A DNA stretch of 64,000 bases from GCA-001735895 sp964651385. Lineage in GTDB: Bacteria > Pseudomonadota > Gammaproteobacteria > GCA-001735895. The notes under the pieces are model-generated. The model was not told the DNA's origin, did not search any database, and saw nothing but the letters and a program-made list of their open reading frames with translations. The translations under genes were made by a program, and so were the position numbers. Of the stretch, positions 44,893-53,374 are shown in pieces. The DNA is taken from assembly GCA_964651385.1 (NCBI GenBank), contig CAZYYM010000002.1, positions 23,678 to 87,677 on the forward strand, read 5' to 3'. Every line of letters starts with the position of its first letter. Positions within the stretch are counted from its first letter, which is position 1.

Positions 44893-45417
44893 ATGGCATT
44901 GATCACGCGCTTATCACGCCTGTTTCAGGCAGATTTCCACGCAGTACTGGACAGTATCGAAGAGCCCGATATTCAGCTCAAACAAGCTGTACGCGAAATG
45001 GAATTTGATTTACAACAGGACGAGCACGCTCTTTCTCTTTTGCAACGCGAGTCGGAGAAACTGCTCAACACCATCGACGAGTACCTGTCTAGAATTGCTG
45101 CCTTCGATGGAGAGCTGGATATCTGCTTTACCGCCGGAAAAGATGACCTGGCGCGCGACCTGATTAAACGCAAACTCGAAGCCGAGAGTATTCGCGCTAA
45201 TGCAAAAAAACGACTGGGTGATATTGATAACAACATCGATAAACTACAGCAGCGCATTGGCGATCATCATCAGCAGCTCGACAATATAAAGCAAAAGCTG
45301 GAATTGCTGATCGATGGAAGCATAAACACGTCAACTTATTCCCCAACAAGCGATATCCGCAATGAAGATATAGAAATTGCTTTTCTTAGAGAAAAACAGC
45401 GGAGGGCAACATCATGA
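44893..45417 (+). CDS. PspA/IM30-like protein
   Basis: A 174-residue, nearly all-helical coiled-coil protein. LITRLSRLFQADFHAVLDSIEEPDIQLKQAVREME at the start (in separate short blocks) follows the PspA/IM30 pattern, which includes an amphipathic N-terminal helix and the DP/EPD turn. It is shorter than E. coli PspA (222). Family members bind stressed membranes. ATG 44893 has AGAGGTG upstream; GTG 44884 is in frame. It overlaps the next gene by four bases. Confidence 0.82.
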   Translation: MALITRLSRLFQADFHAVLDSIEEPDIQLKQAVREMEFDLQQDEHALSLLQRESEKLLNTIDEYLSRIAAFDGELDICFTAGKDDLARDLIKRKLEAESIRANAKKRLGDIDNNIDKLQQRIGDHHQQLDNIKQKLELLIDGSINTSTYSPTSDIRNEDIEIAFLREKQRRATS

Positions 45418-45977
45418 GAGGCCCAGGCATCATCAAAGGAATTATCTTTGCCATCCTTGCCAGCCTTGCCAGTGGTTTGCTGCTAAAGGTATTACCGCTG
45501 GTATTGACGTCGGAAACTAGCAGCAGCCTGATCATTATGGGTTTATCACTGGCCTATCTGCTATTTTTACAAAGATACACCGATATTCGGCGAGGGCGCA
45601 TAATCGTCTTGACTGCCTGGATAATCATCGGCGGCGTTAGCTGGTTACTGGATCTCAGCCTGACCGAACAGATCCTGCTTAATATTTCATTAATCTGGAT
45701 TGTTCGCTGCTTATATTTCCATTCATCCATCACTACGGCGCTGCTCGACCTGGTTTTAGTGATCATGGCTGCCGGTGGCGGAGTTTGGGCTGTAATACAA
45801 ACCAACAGCCTGATCGTCGCGGTCTGGTGCTTTTTCCTCGGTCAATCACTATTTGTCGCCGTTCCTGAGTTTCCGCGGCTCGACAAATTCGACAGTCCTT
45901 CATCTGATGCAATCGACGATCACTTTCAGGCGGCCTATCGTGTCGCGCAAGACGCCGTTCGTAAGCATTTCACATAA
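45414..45977 (+). CDS. Hypothetical inner-membrane protein
   Basis: A 187-residue protein with about five membrane helices (near 9-31, 37-52, 63-80, 85-105, 115-145) and a short hydrophilic tail ending AVRKHFT. I do not recognise the family. It lies between the PspA-like and VWA genes with overlap to the first, so it probably works with them at the inner membrane. Confidence 0.75.
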   Translation: MRGPGIIKGIIFAILASLASGLLLKVLPLVLTSETSSSLIIMGLSLAYLLFLQRYTDIRRGRIIVLTAWIIIGGVSWLLDLSLTEQILLNISLIWIVRCLYFHSSITTALLDLVLVIMAAGGGVWAVIQTNSLIVAVWCFFLGQSLFVAVPEFPRLDKFDSPSSDAIDDHFQAAYRVAQDAVRKHFT

Positions 45978-46001
45978 TTAATTTCAAATAGAGGAATCAT
46001 C

Positions 46002-47183
46002 ATGAAAACAAACATTCTGGCACTGACTCTTATAGCCGCTACCACGATCGGCATTACAGTTTTTCCATCCGTTAAAAAGGCAAACGCAATCACTGGCACC
46101 ATAGTGCCTGAAGAGCAAAAACACAGCATCGAAGTTGTTTTTATACTCGATACGACTAGTAGCATGAGCGGCTTGATTCAGGCCGCCAAAGAAAAAATCT
46201 GGTCGATCGCCAGCACCATGACCTCGGCCCAACAAAATCCTGATATCAAAATGGGTCTGGTCGCTTTTCGTGACCGTGGCGATGCCTACGTCACCAAAGT
46301 ACTCGATCTGTCAGAAGATCTGGATTCGATGTACCTGGAATTGATGAATTTTAAGGCACAGGGTGGTGGCGATGGCCCGGAAAGCGTTAATCAGGCCCTC
46401 GATGATGCTATTAATCAGATTTCCTGGAGCCAGGAAAACAAGGTTTATAAGGTCGCCTTTCTAATCGGCGACGCACCCCCACACATGGATTACCGTGATG
46501 ATATCAAGTTTCCGGTAACGCTGGGAAAAGCCAGACACAAGGGTATTATTATTAACACCATTCAAAGTGGACAGCTCGGTGATACCCGACCAATCTGGCA
46601 ACATATTGCACAACTCGGCTCCGGTGAATATTTCCAGGTTGAAGATTCGGGGAATGCCGTCGTTATGAGTACACCGTTTGATAAAAAACTGTCCGAACTG
46701 GCTGCCAGCCTTGAAGATACCCGACTATTTTACGGAGACGATCAACAGCGCGAAATTCAGGCGAAAAGGGCCGAGTCCGCCAAAAAACTACGGGGAGTCA
46801 TGTCTAAAGCAGCATTAGCTCGTCGATCCACATTCAATGCGACTGCCAGTGGCGAGGCCAATTTACTGGGTAACAGCGAACTGGTAAACGCTATTTCCAG
46901 CGGACGGGTTGATCTCAATGATATCGCTGAAGAAGAATTACCTGTAAGCCTGCAAGCCAAGACACCTGCCGAGAAAAAGGCCCTAATCGAGAAACAGGCT
47001 GATCGTCGCGATAACATCAAGCAGGAAATACAGCGCCTGTCTGAATCGCGTCAACGTTATATTAAAAATCGGATAGCGCCCGAGGATGCAAAAACATCAC
47101 TGGACGAGAAGATCTACGGCGCAATTAAAGACCAGGCTAAAGCACAAGGTTTGGTCTACGAGGCTGACCGGGCGGAGTACTAA
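46002..47183 (+). CDS. Exported von Willebrand factor A domain protein
   Basis: A 393-residue protein with a signal peptide ending near VKKANA and a VWA domain at about 45-235. The MIDAS metal site begins FILDTTSSMSG; the fold continues MGLVAFRDRGDAYVTKV and KVAFLIGDAPPHMDY. The remaining C-terminal 150 residues are helical, rich in Lys/Glu/Ala, with no recognised domain. It probably acts in the periplasm, binding a protein partner in a metal-dependent manner. It closes the PspA-like operon. Confidence 0.88.
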   Translation: MKTNILALTLIAATTIGITVFPSVKKANAITGTIVPEEQKHSIEVVFILDTTSSMSGLIQAAKEKIWSIASTMTSAQQNPDIKMGLVAFRDRGDAYVTKVLDLSEDLDSMYLELMNFKAQGGGDGPESVNQALDDAINQISWSQENKVYKVAFLIGDAPPHMDYRDDIKFPVTLGKARHKGIIINTIQSGQLGDTRPIWQHIAQLGSGEYFQVEDSGNAVVMSTPFDKKLSELAASLEDTRLFYGDDQQREIQAKRAESAKKLRGVMSKAALARRSTFNATASGEANLLGNSELVNAISSGRVDLNDIAEEELPVSLQAKTPAEKKALIEKQADRRDNIKQEIQRLSESRQRYIKNRIAPEDAKTSLDEKIYGAIKDQAKAQGLVYEADRAEY

Positions 47184-47200
47184 TATTAAAGACCTGACTC

Positions 47201-47234
47201 AGGAAAGGGCGAGCCCTTAAGCCCGCCCTTTCCT
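47201..47234. terminator. Large inverted repeat after the VWA gene
   Basis: AGGAAAGGGCG (47201-47211) and CGCCCTTTCCT (47224-47234) form an 11-bp stem with a 12-base loop between the convergent VWA and 116-aa genes. No T-run follows directly, so termination is likely but not certain. Confidence 0.55.
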
Positions 47235-47243
47235 GTCAAGGAA

Positions 47244-47594
47244 TCACTTTATTTTAGTCCGTAGCAATAAAAACACTTCGTGAACCAACCGTTCATTGGT
47301 TTGAATTTCCAACCATTTTTCTTTGGGAATTCTGCGTTTTACCAGTTCACGTATAACCTGCAGGGAAAAACTGTCATTTTCCAGGCTGGGGTCTCTATTC
47401 CCGGCACTGATGTTTTGTATGGTTCGACTTAAAATAAAAGTTGTTGATTCATCCGCATCCTGATACAGCCGGGTCCGAATCCGGTTATCATTGATTAAAG
47501 ACTCTGTAGCCATCCGTTGCGAGCGAACCTGATATATCACAATAGCCAATAAGGAGATTGTCATCAAAAACATAATCGATGTAGCGAGTGTCAT
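47244..47594 (-). CDS. Hypothetical single-TM protein
   Basis: A 116-residue protein with one N-terminal membrane helix (residues 3-22) followed by a cytoplasmic or periplasmic hydrophilic domain containing IRTRLYQDADESTTFILSRT. No family is recognised. It is convergent with the VWA gene and not linked to bioF by spacing. Confidence 0.6.
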   Translation of the reverse strand: MTLATSIMFLMTISLLAIVIYQVRSQRMATESLINDNRIRTRLYQDADESTTFILSRTIQNISAGNRDPSLENDSFSLQVIRELVKRRIPKEKWLEIQTNERLVHEVFLLLRTKIK

Positions 47595-47746
47595 GTGTGC
47601 TCCTTGAACTTTAAAGGTTTACCTGTTCGGAACAGAACTATCAAAAAAGTCTAGCACCAGGATTGCTTTTTTGCTTTGGTCGACGAAGTCTCAGAGAGTA
47701 GAAATATTTAACTATTCAGCCGACAAACCGGTCAGGTAGGAATTAT

Positions 47747-48895
47747 TTACAGTTTTAATAGCGCTTTCAGCAAGTCATCAACATCTTCTTTATTATGCTC
47801 CGCAGATAACGTTATTCGCAATCGTGCACTGCCTTCTGGTACCGTCGGTGGACGAATGGCAGTGACCAGTAAACCCTGTTCCAGAAGATTGTTACTCAAA
47901 GCCAGAGCACGTTGATTATCGCCGATAATAATCGGTTGAATGGGTGTTTCAGAGGCCATTAGTTCGAAATCCAGGTTGGACAATCCCCTACGCAGATAGT
48001 CGATTAACTCTATCAACCTGTGTCGACGCCAGCTTTCCCGCTCTATCAGGCCTAGACTCACTATTGTCGCCGCCGATAACGCTGGCGGCGAAGCCGTCGT
48101 GTAGATATAGGGTCGAGCTATCTGAATCAGCGTTTCTATCAATTCTTCACTACCGGCAACAAAAGCGCCAGAAGTGCCAACCGCTTTGCCCAGCGTCGCC
48201 ATCAGAATTGGCACCTGCTGCTGATCGAGACCGAGGGCCTGTAACAAGCCACCACCGTTTTCACCGAGAACACCGAATCCGTGCGCATCGTCAACCATAC
48301 AGCAGGTATTATTTGCCCCGCATAGTCGGGCTATTTGCGTCAGGTCGGCACAATCACCATCCATGCTGAAAACACCGTCGGTCATCAATAGTCTTCGAGA
48401 GGCGCTTTGATTTTGTTGCAAACGCTGTTTCAGGTGGTCAATATCGTTATGCCGATACCTGACCAGCGTGGCACCGCTGAGTTTTGCTGCATCAATTAAA
48501 GACGCATGGTTGAGCCTGTCCTGAAAGACAAAATCACGCCTTCCGAGCAAAGCCGAGGCTATCGCAAGATTCGCCATATAGCCATTGCTAAACAGGAGAG
48601 CCCGTTCACGTCCGCTAAATTCGGCCAGGCGTTGTTCGCAGTCGTGATGCAACTGACTATGGCCATTGATCAAATGCGCGGCGCCGCTACCGGCGCCATA
48701 CTGTTCTACTGCATCGACCAGGGCTTTTTTGATATCGGCATGATTGGCAAGACCAAGATAATCGTTACTGCAAAACGATAGATATCGTTTGCCATCGATC
48801 AGGCAATGCACACTCTGTGCGGAACCATTAATCCGACGTTCGCGAAATAAACCGGCCGCTCGTTTTTTTACGAGTTCCGATTTCAACTCAAACAT
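47747..48895 (-). CDS. bioF: 8-Amino-7-oxononanoate synthase
   Basis: BioF condenses pimeloyl-thioester and alanine in biotin synthesis; it is a PLP enzyme of the alpha-oxoamine synthase group. The 382-residue protein shows FCSNDYLGLANH near residue 38, GSGAAHLINGHSQLHHDCE near 69, DDAHGFGVLG near 200 and the PLP lysine in ATLGKAVGTSGAFVAG near 234. It starts three bases after bioB. No bioH, bioC or bioD follows. Confidence 0.96.
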   Translation of the reverse strand: MFELKSELVKKRAAGLFRERRINGSAQSVHCLIDGKRYLSFCSNDYLGLANHADIKKALVDAVEQYGAGSGAAHLINGHSQLHHDCEQRLAEFSGRERALLFSNGYMANLAIASALLGRRDFVFQDRLNHASLIDAAKLSGATLVRYRHNDIDHLKQRLQQNQSASRRLLMTDGVFSMDGDCADLTQIARLCGANNTCCMVDDAHGFGVLGENGGGLLQALGLDQQQVPILMATLGKAVGTSGAFVAGSEELIETLIQIARPYIYTTASPPALSAATIVSLGLIERESWRRHRLIELIDYLRRGLSNLDFELMASETPIQPIIIGDNQRALALSNNLLEQGLLVTAIRPPTVPEGSARLRITLSAEHNKEDVDDLLKALLKL

Positions 48896-48898
48896 GAA

Positions 48899-49894
48899 TC
48901 AGGCGGCAACCGTCTCCGACGCCTGCAGATCCTGCTCGGCATTGGGTTTAATTCCCAGACGATCAAACAACGCTATGTCTTTATTCTCGGCCGGGTTAGC
49001 CGTAGTGAGTAATTTTTCGCCATAAAAAATTGAATTAGCGCCGGCCAGAAAACACAAAGCCTGTAATTCTTCGCTCATATCGTTACGTCCCGCAGATAGC
49101 CGCACGGTGGATTTAGGCATTATGGTCCTGGCCACGGCTATGGTGCGTACAAAATCAATTGGATCCAGCGCATCGGTGCCATACAGTGGAGTATTTTCAA
49201 CCTGAACCAACAGGTTAACCGGTACAGACTGCGGGTGTTGAGGCAGGTTTGCGAGCTGCTGTAATAAAGCAGCACGGTCGAGACTGGTTTCGCCCATGCC
49301 GACTATACCGCCACAACAAACATTTATATTTTCCGCACGCACGTATTCCAGCGTTTCGAGCCTGTCCTGGTAGGTTCGTGTAGTGATGATTTCCTTATAG
49401 TAGTCAGGCGATGTATCGAGATTATGGTTATAATAATCGAGTCCGGCGGCTTTGAGTTTCCTGGTCTGCTGTTGCGTCAACATGCCAAGCGTCACACAGG
49501 TTTCCATTCCCAGATCTTTCACCACACTGATCATTTCGATAACCTTATCGAGGTTCTTGTCAGTTGGATTACGCCAGGCAGCGCCCATGCAGAAACGACT
49601 GGCGCCGTTGTGTTTGGCATTCATCGCAGCCTGCTTCACTTCTTCAAGCGGCAACAGGCGCTCGCGTTCAAGACCGGTATCGTATTTGGCCGATTGCGGG
49701 CAATAAGCGCAATCTTCAGGGCAGGCGCCAGTCTTAATGCTTAAAAGTGAGCTGATTTGCACTGCGTTAGGATCGAAATACCGCCGATGCGTGGTTTGTG
49801 CCTGGAACAATAAATCATTGAATGGCCTGGCAAAAAGCGCTTTAATCTCATCTAGTGTCCAGTCGTGGCGGATGGCCTGTACCAGGTCGCTCAT
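48899..49894 (-). CDS. bioB: Biotin synthase
   Basis: BioB is the radical SAM enzyme that inserts sulfur into dethiobiotin. The 331-residue protein has the [4Fe-4S] motif CPEDCAYCPQS near residue 59, GAAWRNP near 108, and YYNHNLDTSPD near 158. The [2Fe-2S] arginine and cysteines are in SAGRNDMSEE and CCGGIVGMGET. It is first in the bioBF pair and is divergent from comF with 61 bases between; no BirA operator was recognised. Confidence 0.97.
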   Translation of the reverse strand: MSDLVQAIRHDWTLDEIKALFARPFNDLLFQAQTTHRRYFDPNAVQISSLLSIKTGACPEDCAYCPQSAKYDTGLERERLLPLEEVKQAAMNAKHNGASRFCMGAAWRNPTDKNLDKVIEMISVVKDLGMETCVTLGMLTQQQTRKLKAAGLDYYNHNLDTSPDYYKEIITTRTYQDRLETLEYVRAENINVCCGGIVGMGETSLDRAALLQQLANLPQHPQSVPVNLLVQVENTPLYGTDALDPIDFVRTIAVARTIMPKSTVRLSAGRNDMSEELQALCFLAGANSIFYGEKLLTTANPAENKDIALFDRLGIKPNAEQDLQASETVAA

Positions 49895-49955
49895 AGTTTT
49901 CGTCGGGCTTGTGGATAATAGAACGCCAAGTCTATTGCAAGACAGGGAATAGTCA

Positions 49956-50660
49956 ATGACAGCTAACAGATTAACAACAGCACTATTAAGCCAAATTCTG
50001 GACCCGAGGCTTTGTCCCGGATGCCAGCACAGCTTGAAAGGTTCACAGACATTTTGTTCTGGCTGCTATCACCGTCTTGTAAAAGTAATCAACCCCTGCC
50101 AGCTCTGCGGCCTTGAAAATCACAACGACATCAATATTTGCGCCGCCTGCCTTTACCAGCCACCGCGCTGGCAAATGATGATTGCACCCTGGCAATATCT
50201 CGGCCTGACACGTGAGTTACTATTACAGCTCAAATTTTCCGAATCGCTTTATCTGGCGAATAGCCTGGTGAGTACCGTGATTGGGCACTTTAGCAAACCA
50301 GCCACTCGTCCCGAAGTACTACTACCGGTTCCACTCCACCAAAATCGTTTATTTGAACGCGGATTTAATCAGGCCTATGAAATAGCTCGAATTCTGTCTT
50401 CACAACTCAATATTAAACTCGATTATAAGACTTTAACGCGTATCCGCGATACCGAGGCACAAGCTGGATTAAGCGCTAACAAGCGTGAAAAAAACATTCT
50501 CAAGGCATTTAGTTGCGCGCCAACAGATTATCGACATGTCGCTGTAGTGGATGACATTGTTACTACCGGTTCAACCGCCAATGAAATCGCCAAAACTCTA
50601 CATCGAGCTGGTATTGAAACTGTCGAAATATGGGGTCTGGCACGGGTTGTGAAGCATTGA
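49956..50660 (+). CDS. comF: ComF family protein
   Basis: A 234-residue protein with an N-terminal pair of cysteine clusters (CPGC, CSGC, CQLCG, CAAC) likely binding zinc, and a C-terminal phosphoribosyltransferase-like domain with VAVVDDIVTTGSTANEIA near residue 194. Homologues (ComF, GntX) are implicated in DNA uptake and use of DNA as nutrient. It is divergent from bioB, an arrangement common in gammaproteobacteria. Confidence 0.92.
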   Translation: MTANRLTTALLSQILDPRLCPGCQHSLKGSQTFCSGCYHRLVKVINPCQLCGLENHNDINICAACLYQPPRWQMMIAPWQYLGLTRELLLQLKFSESLYLANSLVSTVIGHFSKPATRPEVLLPVPLHQNRLFERGFNQAYEIARILSSQLNIKLDYKTLTRIRDTEAQAGLSANKREKNILKAFSCAPTDYRHVAVVDDIVTTGSTANEIAKTLHRAGIETVEIWGLARVVKH

Positions 50661-50662
50661 AC

Positions 50663-51796
50663 CTAGAAATTCGAAAGCTTCTGCTGAACCGACTGCATTA
50701 AATCCAGTGCAGAACGGCTATCGCTCCCCAGACAATTGATATGGCCCATTTTTCGGCCTATGCGCGCTTCTTTTTTGCCGTATAAATGCAGTTTTGCGTT
50801 CCTTAGTTCAAGCACTCTATCCCAGCCCGGCTCACCGTCGTCGGGCCAGATATCTCCGAGAATATTCCACATGGCAACCGGCGTGTGTAGATTAGAATTG
50901 CCCGCAGACAAACCGCATATCATGCGTACCTGCTGTTCAAATTGCGAGGTATAACAGGCATCAATGGTAAAGTGCCCGGAATTATGCGGGCGTGGCGCTA
51001 TTTCATTGACTAGAATAACCTCGTCAGCCGAGAGAAAAAATTCAACAGCGAGTACCCCGCAATAATCGAGACCATCGGCTATTTTCTGCGCAGCCAGCCT
51101 GATTTCCTGCCGGCGAGCAGCCGAGATATCGGCAGGCACAATAGAGGCATCGAGAATACCATTGACATGGGTATTTTCCACGACTGGAAAACAATCGACA
51201 TCACCATTTTGATCGCGGCACAAGACCACCGAAACCTCTTTGGCTAATTCAACTTTTTTCTCCAGCACACAGGGACGTCGATCAACCGAGTCGAATGCGA
51301 CTTCGAGATCATCGAAAGAATCGCAAACCACCTGGCCCTTACCGTCATAACCAAATGAGGTTGTTTTCATAATAGCAGGATACGGAAAACTCCCCGCCTG
51401 CTCGATATCTCCCAGGCTATCGATAGACAGGAATGCCGCCGTATTCAAGCCTTGTGAAATCACAAACTCTTTCTCCAGTTTGCGATTTTGGGCAATGCGC
51501 AGGGCCGCGGCCGACGGATGGACGGAAACCGATTCAGACAGATAATCCAGCGTCGATGCCGGCACATTCTCGAATTCGGTACTAATTACCTGGCATTTAT
51601 CGGCCAGGTAATCGAGCGCTTTTTCATCATTGTATGCCGCCTCGAGGTGCTCGCTGGCCATATCGCCTGCCGGGCTATTCTCATCCGGGTCGAGTACAAT
51701 GACCCGGTAGCCCATTGTACGCGCCGCTATCACAAACATACGCCCCAATTGTCCGCCACCGAGCATACCGAGGGTTGCCGGAGGCAAAATCGCCAT
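50663..51796 (-). CDS. purK: 5-(Carboxyamino)imidazole ribonucleotide synthase
   Basis: PurK makes N5-CAIR from AIR, bicarbonate and ATP in purine synthesis. The 377-residue ATP-grasp protein shows GMLGGGQLGRMF at the start, KTTSFGYDGKGQ near 143, EFFLSADEVILVNEIAPRPHNSGH near 247. ATG 51796 overlaps the purE stop (TGATG); a GTG one codon earlier is possible. purE-purK form an operon. Confidence 0.97.
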   Translation of the reverse strand: MAILPPATLGMLGGGQLGRMFVIAARTMGYRVIVLDPDENSPAGDMASEHLEAAYNDEKALDYLADKCQVISTEFENVPASTLDYLSESVSVHPSAAALRIAQNRKLEKEFVISQGLNTAAFLSIDSLGDIEQAGSFPYPAIMKTTSFGYDGKGQVVCDSFDDLEVAFDSVDRRPCVLEKKVELAKEVSVVLCRDQNGDVDCFPVVENTHVNGILDASIVPADISAARRQEIRLAAQKIADGLDYCGVLAVEFFLSADEVILVNEIAPRPHNSGHFTIDACYTSQFEQQVRMICGLSAGNSNLHTPVAMWNILGDIWPDDGEPGWDRVLELRNAKLHLYGKKEARIGRKMGHINCLGSDSRSALDLMQSVQQKLSNF

Positions 51797-52293
51797 CACT
51801 GTGCTTCCGGTGGCAGCGTCATCTGCAATACCATCTGTTTTTGCTCTTCACGGAATTGGCGAAGCCTATCGGCAAGCTCGTTGTCGTTAGTCGCAAGTAC
51901 TGAAATAGAGAACAAGGCTGCGTTGATAGCACCCGCATTTCCTATGGCAAAAGTAGCAACGGGAACGCCCTTTGGCATCTGCACGATTGATAGCAATGAA
52001 TCATTGCCTCTTAAATGTTCGGAAGGAACCGGCACTCCGAGCACAGGCACGGTGGTATGCGCCGCCAGCATGCCCGGCAGATGCGCTGCACCACCTGCGC
52101 CAGCGATGATGCAGGCAATCGATTGATCCTCAGCTGATTTGGCGAATTCGGCGAGTAAATCCGGTGTCCGGTGCGCCGAAATCACCCTGGCTAGCTGTGC
52201 AATACCGAAGCGTTCGAGCATTGCTACCGCGTGCTGCATTACCGGCCAATCGCTATTGCTACCCATCACCACAGCAACCACAGGTTTCGACAT
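51796..52293 (-). CDS. purE: N5-carboxyaminoimidazole ribonucleotide mutase
   Basis: PurE isomerises N5-CAIR to CAIR. The 165-residue class I protein has VMGSNSDWPVMQHAV near residue 9, SAHRTPD near 40, IAGAGGAAHLPGM near 62 and GVPVATFAIGNAGAINA near 107. It is cotranscribed with purK, and purC lies divergently 164 bases away. Confidence 0.97.
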   Translation of the reverse strand: MSKPVVAVVMGSNSDWPVMQHAVAMLERFGIAQLARVISAHRTPDLLAEFAKSAEDQSIACIIAGAGGAAHLPGMLAAHTTVPVLGVPVPSEHLRGNDSLLSIVQMPKGVPVATFAIGNAGAINAALFSISVLATNDNELADRLRQFREEQKQMVLQMTLPPEAQ

Positions 52294-52457
52294 GATTTTC
52301 TCCGAATCCGCTTCTAAAAAAACGAGCGATTATAACGCTTATTGCGGACTGAAAGACACTAGCAAATTTAATATCGGTGGTGAATCGGTATGCTATGATC
52401 TTCCCCTTATAGCTGACAGCTTGATTCCGATAAACCTATTGACCAGCCATTGTAGCC

Positions 52458-53354
52458 ATGATTTCTTCTGCGAAAGACGCCACTATCCGTGAAACCCATC
52501 TCGACTACCTCGAACTCTTAGCACGGGGCAAAGTTCGTGACATCTACGCCATAGATGACAAACGTATGTTAATTATCACAACCGACCGGCTTTCTGCCTT
52601 TGATGTGGTGTTTGATCAGACCATCCCGAGAAAGGGTGAGCTGCTTACCGAAGTCTCTAATTTCTGGTTCGCCAAAACTGCAGGTATCGTCACCAACCAT
52701 TTGACCGACCTGGACCTGCAGGATTACCTTACCGACAACGACTATTTACGCCTGAAAAATCGTTCGATCATTGTTAAACGCCTCAAAACTCTTCCGGTTG
52801 AAGCCATTGTTCGTGGTTATGTAATCGGCTCTGGCTGGAAAGACTATCAAGCGAGCGGCCAAATCTGCGGAATATCCCTACCCGACGGCCTGCAGCAAGC
52901 CGCCAAATTGCCCGAGCCGATATTCACACCGTCGACCAAGGCGGCCGTCGGCGACCATGACATCAATGTCAGTTTCGAAGATGCCGTGACCTTAATTGGT
53001 GAAGCAAAGGCCAATCAAATCAAGGCTCTTAGCTTACAGCTCTATAAGCTGGCCTCCGATTATGCGCAAAAACGCGGCATCATCATCGCCGATACCAAGT
53101 TCGAATTCGGCGTCGATTCGAATGACCAGCTAGTCCTCATCGACGAAATCCTCTCGCCAGATTCGTCGCGTTACTGGCCCGCCGTCAGTTATCACCCGGG
53201 CATCAGCCCGCCGAGCTACGACAAGCAGTTCATCCGTGATTATCTGGAAACGCTGGATTGGGACAAAACCCCGCCAGCCCCGCAGATTCCGCAGGATATT
53301 ATCGAAAAGACGCAGCAAAAATATCAGGATGTGCACGATATCCTGTTGAAATGA
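52458..53354 (+). CDS. purC: Phosphoribosylaminoimidazole-succinocarboxamide synthase
   Basis: PurC joins aspartate to CAIR, giving SAICAR. The 298-residue protein is of the longer, ADE1-like form: LARGKVRDIYAIDD near residue 17, TDRLSAFDVVFDQTIPRKG near 36, VEAIVRGYVIGSGWKDYQ near 115 and DEILSPDSSRYWP near 227. It is 164 bases from purE, divergent, forming a purine cluster. Confidence 0.97.
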   Translation: MISSAKDATIRETHLDYLELLARGKVRDIYAIDDKRMLIITTDRLSAFDVVFDQTIPRKGELLTEVSNFWFAKTAGIVTNHLTDLDLQDYLTDNDYLRLKNRSIIVKRLKTLPVEAIVRGYVIGSGWKDYQASGQICGISLPDGLQQAAKLPEPIFTPSTKAAVGDHDINVSFEDAVTLIGEAKANQIKALSLQLYKLASDYAQKRGIIIADTKFEFGVDSNDQLVLIDEILSPDSSRYWPAVSYHPGISPPSYDKQFIRDYLETLDWDKTPPAPQIPQDIIEKTQQKYQDVHDILLK

Positions 53355-53374
53355 AAATTGGTTAAATTGGGTAC

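Noticed and set aside
49910..49918. TGTGGATAA DnaA-type box between bioB and comF as part of an origin
   Set aside because: It is a single box without AT-rich DNA; one or two such boxes are expected by chance in the window. The same holds for the box at 34665-34673.
49895..49955. BirA operator in the bioB-comF gap
   Set aside because: No TTGTAAAC and GTTTACAA half-sites at the required spacing are visible.
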